A stretch of 41,234 nt of DNA. It comes from a virus. The notes under the pieces are model-generated. The model had not been told where the DNA came from and ran no database searches. It saw only the letters and a list, made by a program, of their open reading frames with translations. Location: IMG/VR virus record IMGVR_UViG_3300042452_000147, positions 1 to 41,234 of that record; one strand, written 5' to 3'. Shown one piece after another: positions 36,423 to 41,234 of the stretch. The translations under genes were made by a program, and so were the position numbers. Numbering within the stretch: the first letter of the stretch is position 1; every line of letters begins with the position of its first letter.

Positions 36423-39101
36423 TCAAGAGACTGTAAGTGTGGCGGCGGCGCTGGTGACGCTGGCGGCGTTGGCGGCGCTGACAACGGCTCTGTATTGGTC
36501 GCCGCTGTCGGCCGCACCAAGTGCCGTGAGGGCCAGCGACGAGGATGTGGCACCGCTGACATTGGCGAACGCGCCAACGCCGGGCGATGCGCTGGCGGCG
36601 CGGTCCGAGCCGGTCGAGCTGCCTGCCAGGGCGACAAACCGACCACCGCCAAACCCGATAGCTCGCCATGCCGACGATGTGCTGTATGGCAGCGTGCGCT
36701 GTGTCCACGTCAGCCCGTCCGTGCTGGTGAGCGTCGTGGACGGCGAGCCGCTGGAAACCGCAACGAACGCGCCGTCGCCGTAGGTGACTGCTCGCCAGTC
36801 GGCGGTCACGGGCAACGTGCGCTTGGTCCACGTAGTGCCGTTGGTGCTTGTGTAGTAGGCGCTGCTGCCTGCGCCATTTCCGCGATCCACGACCACCCAC
36901 AGACCTCCACCGTACACAATCCCGGCGCGAGTGTTTTCAGCGGGCAAATACCCGCCCGCCGGCCACGTCACGCCGTCAGTGCTTGTGACGTAACCGTATC
37001 CGCCGCCGGGCGAGTCGTTCACAACGACGAACTGTGCGCCTCCAAACGCAATTTTGTGGCCGTATGTGCCGGTCACTGCCCCCCGCCGCTGCGTCCACGC
37101 GAATCCAGTGTCAGAGGTCGCAATCGTGCCGTCAGCCCGCACTGCGACGAATAGCGAATTGCCGAACGCGACGGCCCACGCGCCAGGATTTCCCGTGCTA
37201 GGCAGGGAGCCGCCTCCCGTCCATGTAGCACCGTCGCCGCTGGATGCCGTCGAGCCAGTGTTGCTGACTGCCAGAAACTGCCCGCCACCGTAGGCGATGT
37301 CGCCCCACGTCGTGCTATTCGGCAGCGTGCGCTGTGTCCACGTCAGCCCGTCCGTGCTACTGGCTGCGACGTTGCTGTTGATCGCGACAGCCGCAAACAC
37401 ACCACCGCCGTAAGCGACAGCACTCCACGCCTGCGACGACGGCAATGTCCGCTGCACCCACGCCGCAGAGCGAGCAGGCACAAATTCGGCCTTCTGCCAC
37501 TGATACGCTGGCGTGCCCGCCGGTGCCGAGCTTGCCGCCACCGAGAACGTGGCAGCCCCGCCCGATGCCGTCTGGCTCGACGGCTGGCTTGTGATCGTGA
37601 TCGTGTTATTCGCTTCGACCGTGAGCGTAGCCGCGCTGCTCGTCACGCTGGCTGCGTTGGTCGCAGACACCACCACGCGGAACTGAGCCCCACCATCCGC
37701 CTCGACCGTGAGGCCCGACAAGGCCAGCGAGGCGGACGTGGCTCCGCTGACGTTTGCCCACGCTGAACCGTCCGCCGAACGCTGCCACTGGTAGCTCGCG
37801 GTGCCGCTGGGAGCAACCGATGCCGATGCCGTGAACGTCGCCGCCCCACTGGCGGCGGTCTGATTCGACGGCTGCGAGGTGATCGTGATGACGTTCGCTG
37901 GCACTGTCAGCAGCGCCGAGGTGCTTGTCACGCTGGCAGCGTTCGTCGCACTCACGACCACCCGGTAGAGGTCGGCATCGTCCACCGTGTTGAGCAAACC
38001 CGTCAGCGAGAGCGAGGCCGACGTGGCTCCATCGACATCCACATAGCTGCCGTAGCCGCCGTCCTGTTTTTGCCACTGATATGAAATCGTGCCGCCGGGA
38101 GACGAGGTCGCAGAAACCGAGAACGTCGCAGCGCCACCGCTCGCAGTCTGCGCGGTCGGCTGCGTGCCGATCGTGATCGTGTTCGCCGGGACGTAGCCCT
38201 CGTAGAAACCGCCGTCCGCATCGTCCGTAGCCGTCGCGGCAATAGTGAGCGTCGAGCCGCTGGTGGACAGTGTCACGCCGCTGCCAGCCGCCAGCGTGAC
38301 GCCACCCGTGAGGCTGTTGAGCGCTGTAACGTAGTTGTGTGCGTGGCTGGTCGCGCTCTTGGAGTCGAGCGCGGTCTGCAAGCCTGTCACGTCGCCAACC
38401 GCGTGTTGATGGGCCGACGGAGCAAACGTGCTTGGCACGTTGGTCAGGTTCGCATAGCTGATGACGGGCACGGCGTGAACGTGATCGCTCCTGCTGGCGA
38501 GCGAACTGGTGCCCGCCGACGCTGTGCCAAGAGCCGATGGCGTGGCGTCGGAGAGCGAGACGCTAGAGCCGCCGCCCGCGCCGTCCGCGCCTCGCGGGAT
38601 GCCAAAGTCGAGCGTGACGTTCGCCCCGCCGTTGCTTGGCGTTGCCGTCACGGTAGCAGAGCCACCAGCAGCCACCGACGAGACGTTGCCGATGGTGAAG
38701 CTCGGCGTAGTCCCGTTGGTGCCGCGAGGGATCGCAAACGACAGCGTCAGGTTGCCGTCGCTCGTTGTGCCGGTGACGCTGGCGTTGCTGCCAGCCGCCA
38801 GCGTGGTCGTGCTGCCGACGCTCACGGACGTAGACGGGCCAGCCGGTATGCCGAAATCAAGCACGGCTGCGTAGCTTGTGCCGTTGGTGTTCGTCACTGT
38901 GGCGTTGCTTCCAGCCGCCAGCGTCGTGACCTTGCCAACCTGGACGGTCCCAGACACGACCGTGGCGTTGCCCGGCGAGATCGTGCCGAGCGACACATTG
39001 ACCGCACCGCCATTACCGACAGTCGCATTGACCGTCGAGCCGTTGGAGACGGCGACGTTAGCCGCCCCGGCGTTCGTGACGTTGACGGTGATGTTGCTCA
39101 T
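36423..39101 (-). CDS. Large tail fibre with Ig-like repeats and inserted Asp-box propeller
   Basis: 892 aa from the ATG at 39101 (CAAAGG upstream). In order: Asn/Val-rich repeats and GIPRG collagen-like strands (1-190), His boxes (HVHAV, AHQHAV, SHAHNYV), then Ig-like domains each containing YQWQ...VSGATSASL...VVSATNAASVTS. In the last Ig domain the chain departs after YQWQKAEF, runs through repeated W-x-QRTLP / YGGG-F-AV and TSTDGLTW Asp-box-like blades (about 550-850), and returns at FANVSGATSSSLALT. A 38-bp sequence (36688-36725, 37321-37358) is repeated exactly within the propeller. It is the main host-recognition fibre candidate. Confidence 0.85.
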   Translation of the reverse strand: MSNITVNVTNAGAANVAVSNGSTVNATVGNGGAVNVSLGTISPGNATVVSGTVQVGKVTTLAAGSNATVTNTNGTSYAAVLDFGIPAGPSTSVSVGSTTTLAAGSNASVTGTTSDGNLTLSFAIPRGTNGTTPSFTIGNVSSVAAGGSATVTATPSNGGANVTLDFGIPRGADGAGGGSSVSLSDATPSALGTASAGTSSLASRSDHVHAVPVISYANLTNVPSTFAPSAHQHAVGDVTGLQTALDSKSATSHAHNYVTALNSLTGGVTLAAGSGVTLSTSGSTLTIAATATDDADGGFYEGYVPANTITIGTQPTAQTASGGAATFSVSATSSPGGTISYQWQKQDGGYGSYVDVDGATSASLSLTGLLNTVDDADLYRVVVSATNAASVTSTSALLTVPANVITITSQPSNQTAASGAATFTASASVAPSGTASYQWQRSADGSAWANVSGATSASLALSGLTVEADGGAQFRVVVSATNAASVTSSAATLTVEANNTITITSQPSSQTASGGAATFSVAASSAPAGTPAYQWQKAEFVPARSAAWVQRTLPSSQAWSAVAYGGGVFAAVAINSNVAASSTDGLTWTQRTLPNSTTWGDIAYGGGQFLAVSNTGSTASSGDGATWTGGGSLPSTGNPGAWAVAFGNSLFVAVRADGTIATSDTGFAWTQRRGAVTGTYGHKIAFGGAQFVVVNDSPGGGYGYVTSTDGVTWPAGGYLPAENTRAGIVYGGGLWVVVDRGNGAGSSAYYTSTNGTTWTKRTLPVTADWRAVTYGDGAFVAVSSGSPSTTLTSTDGLTWTQRTLPYSTSSAWRAIGFGGGRFVALAGSSTGSDRAASASPGVGAFANVSGATSSSLALTALGAADSGDQYRAVVSAANAASVTSAAATLTVS
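36688..37358. repeat. 38-bp direct repeat inside the large fibre gene
   Basis: Identical 38-bp copies at 36688-36725 and 37321-37358, 633 bp apart, encode the same blade segment (TDGLTWTQRTLP). Recombination between them would remove 211 codons in frame. Confidence 0.85.
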
Positions 39102-39466
39102 GGTGCCTTTGCGATGAGGTCGCCAGAGACAACCGTGCGAGTCACGCCGGCAGGAGTCACCCACCGCACAAAATGCCGGTACTTGATCGCAGGCGACAGC
39201 GTCACCGTCTGGGCTTCACTCACGCCCCACGACAGAGTGCCAGCCGCAGCGTTCACGACCGTGATCGTCGGCGTGATCGCCGTGGCACCGACAGCGTTGA
39301 TCGTTCCGCCACCACCACCGAAGAAGCCGTTAGTGGAGACGACGTAGACGCCTGCCGTAAACGTGTAGCCCGTCACGTCAACGTCTAGGTCAAGCGTGAA
39401 GTTGACTTCGTCAGCGACCACGAACTCAACCGTTAGGTCGCCAGGAAGCTGAGAAAACGTCGGCAT
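39098..39466 (-). CDS. Beta-sandwich tail/baseplate protein
   Basis: 122 aa. QLPGDLTVEFVVADEVNFTL, then a Gly-rich loop (FFGGGGGTI) and KYRHFVRWVTPAGVTRTVVS, suggest a small beta-sandwich like the N-terminal domain of BppU-type fibre proteins. The stop overlaps the start of the large fibre gene as ATGA (39098-39101). It probably attaches a fibre to the virion. Confidence 0.7.
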   Translation of the reverse strand: MPTFSQLPGDLTVEFVVADEVNFTLDLDVDVTGYTFTAGVYVVSTNGFFGGGGGTINAVGATAITPTITVVNAAAGTLSWGVSEAQTVTLSPAIKYRHFVRWVTPAGVTRTVVSGDLIAKAP

Positions 39467-39525
39467 GCGTCACGTCCTTCGTTGCGGCATTGTTGCCGGA
39501 TGTTCTTGTTTTCAGACCGGCTCGG

Positions 39526-40119
39526 TCAGTACGTGCCGCCGTCAAGCGTCACGTTGTCAATTGAGCCGCCAGTGATCGCCACATTGCCTGCCGACTGCGT
39601 TGCCATGCTGCCAAGCCCAAGGTTGGTACGAGCCGCAGACACATCGGCCACGTCCGACAGATTGCTCGCCTTTGCGAGCTTGCCGGAAATGGACGTTGTC
39701 ACTGTCGTAGAAAACGCAGCATCCGACCCGAGAGCGTCGGCCAGCTCCTTGAGCGTGTCGAGAGCCGCCGGGGCGGCATTGATCACGTTGGAGATCGCCG
39801 TGCTTACGCTGCTCTGGGTTGCATATGTGCTGGCCGCCGTTGCTTGTGAAAGGTAGGTCGATGCAGCGGCAGACGTGGTCAGGTAGTTCGACAGGTTGGC
39901 ATTGCTAATCGCAGAGTCCACGTAGCTTTTGGACGCATACACTGACGGCCCACCGATTGCGATGACGCTGGTGGCAGACCCACCAGCACCGCCCGTGCCA
40001 ACGCCAATGAACAGCGTGCCGCCGCCGGCCACGCCTTCGCTATAGGAAAGCTCTGCGTTTTGCAGCGTCGTCGGTGCCGCCGATCCTGTGGACCGCTTGA
40101 TGCGAATGGTGTTCGCCAT
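39526..40119 (-). CDS. Short tail fibre protein with trimeric repeats
   Basis: 197 aa. IRIKRSTGSAAPTTLQNAEL and SYSEGVAGGGTLFIGVGTGG form a virion-attachment start common in phage fibres. Ala/Ser/Thr-rich repeats (STYLSQATAASTYATQSSVS) and the classic NLSDVADVSAARTNLGLG segment follow. It ends TLDGGTY, close to the end of the next protein (LLDGGNY). Probably a trimeric fibre. Confidence 0.85.
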   Translation of the reverse strand: MANTIRIKRSTGSAAPTTLQNAELSYSEGVAGGGTLFIGVGTGGAGGSATSVIAIGGPSVYASKSYVDSAISNANLSNYLTTSAAASTYLSQATAASTYATQSSVSTAISNVINAAPAALDTLKELADALGSDAAFSTTVTTSISGKLAKASNLSDVADVSAARTNLGLGSMATQSAGNVAITGGSIDNVTLDGGTY

Positions 40120-40120
40120 G

Positions 40121-40399
40121 TCAGTAGTTGCCCCCGTCTAAGAGTTGTGGTTCGTTAATTGCGGTGACTTCAGTCCATGTGGTCAGGTTTGCGTTGAGCC
40201 GCCACGCCTTCTGTGTGTCGATCACCCAGACCAGCATGCCCGCCTCTCGCCTCAGAGCCGGGATTGCGTCTCTCTCGGCTACGTCTGCCACGCTGCGGTA
40301 GCCGCCCTTGCCGTACAGAGCCTCGTGCGATGCGTGCGTATCTGTCGTGTCGAATGGCACGACCGGCGCGAGTACGTTGGTGCCCTTGATGCTTGACAT
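40121..40399 (-). CDS. Small tail protein with GGYRSVADVAERDAI motif
   Basis: 92 aa. GGYRSVADVAERDAIPALRR followed by EAGMLVWVIDTQKAWRLN is a pattern seen in many fibre and fibre-associated phage proteins. It ends LLDGGNY, matching the end of the following gene. Probably a virion-attached module. Confidence 0.75.
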   Translation of the reverse strand: MSSIKGTNVLAPVVPFDTTDTHASHEALYGKGGYRSVADVAERDAIPALRREAGMLVWVIDTQKAWRLNANLTTWTEVTAINEPQLLDGGNY

Positions 40400-40402
40400 A
40401 CG

Positions 40403-41092
40403 TCATGTCACCACGAGATTGACGGTGCCAGTGATCGGATACGTTGTGCGGTGAATGCCGTAGCTTGCCGCAGCCTGCCCAGCAAACGTGATCGTCCGTG
40501 TCGTCGTCTCCCAGGCAGACGACGTCAAGCCGCTGACGGCAAACGTCGGTACGCCGAAACTCGTCGGCAAGACGACGTAGATATACGCAGTGTGTGCGGT
40601 GATCGTCCTCGACTGTGCCCGAGAGCCTCCCAGGTCATTAGCGAGGCTGGCGACGATCTGAGCGTCAGTGATGGTCGTCGCAGCAAACGAACCCCAGAAG
40701 CGACGCCTGAGCGTCGGAGCGACCTGTGCCGCCTCGGCAGTGGCAATCGTGTGAACACGCACCGTCTGCCGGAATGCGTCGCCCCAATGAAACACCGGCA
40801 CGCCTCGCGGGCTGGTCACTTCGTAGGTGACATCAACGCCGTTGAGCGTCTCCACAATCTTGTCGTGTCGCAGTGGTTCGCCAAACGGCAGCGAGCCAGC
40901 CTTGATAACGAAGTCCCGAGATTCCCACATCTCCACAACGCCGCTCGTGCCTTGCGACTCAAAGCGACTGGTGCCGATGGTTGCGAGAACACTGCCAAAG
41001 TCTGCGCCGCGAGAGTAGCGGACAGACCGCGACGCACCCGCCGACAACTGGCCGGCGAGCCATGCTGCACCGGTGGCGAGTAGATCGGACAT
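40403..41092 (-). CDS. Head-tail joining-like protein with fibre-like C-terminal module
   Basis: 229 aa from the ATG at 41092 (GAGGTGCC upstream). The N-terminal 120 residues (LLATGAAWLAGQLSAGASRS, VRYSRGADFGSVLATIG, ESRDFVIKAGSLPFGEPLRH, FHWGDAFRQTVRVHT) resemble a small neck/joining protein. The C-terminal 105 residues (RRRFWGSFAATTITDAQIVA, YIYVVLPTSFGVPTFAVSG, PITGTVNLVV) are a module I know from phage tail fibres. The two halves look fused. It is upstream of the fibre cassette and downstream of the head genes. Confidence 0.65.
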   Translation of the reverse strand: MSDLLATGAAWLAGQLSAGASRSVRYSRGADFGSVLATIGTSRFESQGTSGVVEMWESRDFVIKAGSLPFGEPLRHDKIVETLNGVDVTYEVTSPRGVPVFHWGDAFRQTVRVHTIATAEAAQVAPTLRRRFWGSFAATTITDAQIVASLANDLGGSRAQSRTITAHTAYIYVVLPTSFGVPTFAVSGLTSSAWETTTRTITFAGQAAASYGIHRTTYPITGTVNLVVT

Positions 41093-41112
41093 AGGCACCT
41101 CTAACCACAAGA

Positions 41113-41152
41113 CCGCCGGCGGCGCGGAAAGGATGAACGCTGCCGCCGGCGG
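41113..41152. terminator. GC-rich hairpin between head and neck/fibre genes
   Basis: CCGCCGGCGG occurs at 41113-41122 and 41143-41152. The copies pair with each other over a 20-nt loop (GCCGCCGGCGG on the minus strand). No clear T-tract follows, so a partial terminator or mRNA-processing site is as likely. Confidence 0.45.
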
Positions 41153-41170
41153 CTTGCAGTGGGACGGGAA

Positions 41171-41234
41171 TCAACCGACGTTGAGGATGACCATCACCGA
41201 CGCATCGCCCGACGCAGCCGCAGCAGCGGCCTTG
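41171..41234 (-). CDS. C-terminus of an upstream gene, start beyond right edge
   Basis: The last 20 codons of an open frame entering from the right edge, ending in an Ala-rich stretch and GDASVMVILNVG before TGA at 41171-41173. By position upstream of the neck protein it should be a head gene (capsid or decoration protein), but too little is present to identify it. Confidence 0.5.
   Translation of the reverse strand, partial: KAAAAAASGDASVMVILNVG

Noticed and set aside
38337-39347. 336-codon plus-strand open frame
   Set aside because: It is antisense to the large fibre gene, and its composition mirrors the fibre's repeats.
41113-41152. Certain rho-independent terminator
   Set aside because: The stem is strong but no T-run follows on the minus strand, so it is listed only as a hairpin with moderate confidence.

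Overview
The window reads as most of the genome of a GC-rich temperate siphovirus (or the equivalent prophage). Terminase, tail-tube, tape-measure, G/GT-type chaperone, tail-fibre, integrase, phage recombination and methyltransferase genes sit in one tightly packed, almost entirely minus-strand layout. Genes are linked by ATGA, GTGA or TAATG overlaps, and many starts are preceded by a GAAAGGA-type Shine-Dalgarno. Several small proteins (a signal-peptide protein with an NCCYYG motif, Cys-rich proteins, a GlsB/YeaQ-like protein, a C1 papain-like peptidase) recall planctomycete genomes and their phages. That host guess is inference from memory, not from a search.

Layout, read in the direction of transcription (right to left). 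41234-34249: end of an upstream gene, a neck-like protein, a cassette of fibre/adhesin genes, then a tail-terminator-like gene. 34245-23523: gp10-like neck protein, three tandem tail-tube-like paralogues, tail assembly chaperone with a -1 frameshift site, tape measure protein, large Cys-rich tail protein and accessory genes including a metallophosphoesterase. 22372-17953: DUF6378-like protein, membrane proteins, papain-like peptidase, GlsB-like protein and small genes. 16299-17867: the only plus-strand block (tyrosine integrase and two small genes). 16096-9211: lysogeny/early control region with four copies of a 16-bp palindromic operator, then Sak4-like ATPase, SSB-like protein, SNF2 helicase, DNA methyltransferase, wHTH and HNH proteins. 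9210-7862: a non-coding array. 7861-1: replisome-organiser-like protein, LexA-like wHTH, C5 cytosine methyltransferase, beta clamp, HTH protein, RusA, PD-(D/E)XK protein, ParB-methyltransferase fusion and terminase large subunit. The terminase runs off the left edge and a head-region gene enters from the right edge, so a circular or terminally redundant genome cut between terminase and neck is the simplest reading.

The most unusual element is the non-coding array at 7862-9210, interrupted by one small gene. It has seven 45-47-nt units, each foldable into a three-way junction, with stems that change sequence but keep pairing from unit to unit. The units are joined by linkers with a strict 5-nt rhythm (G[G/T]NNN on the minus strand). 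Four of the five complete linkers are exact multiples of five nucleotides (65, 90, 100, 70). I do not recognise this as a described element.

Other points of note are: a CTAACG-N4-CGTTAG operator placed with the same geometry inside three promoters, two of which have an ATG exactly 6 nt after the -10; a cytosine methyltransferase that carries a (TG)8 tract and whose +1 frame also reads as a recognisable phage protein; a TTTTTTC slippery heptamer in the tail chaperone gene; and a likely +1 frameshifted small gene at 12841-13192.
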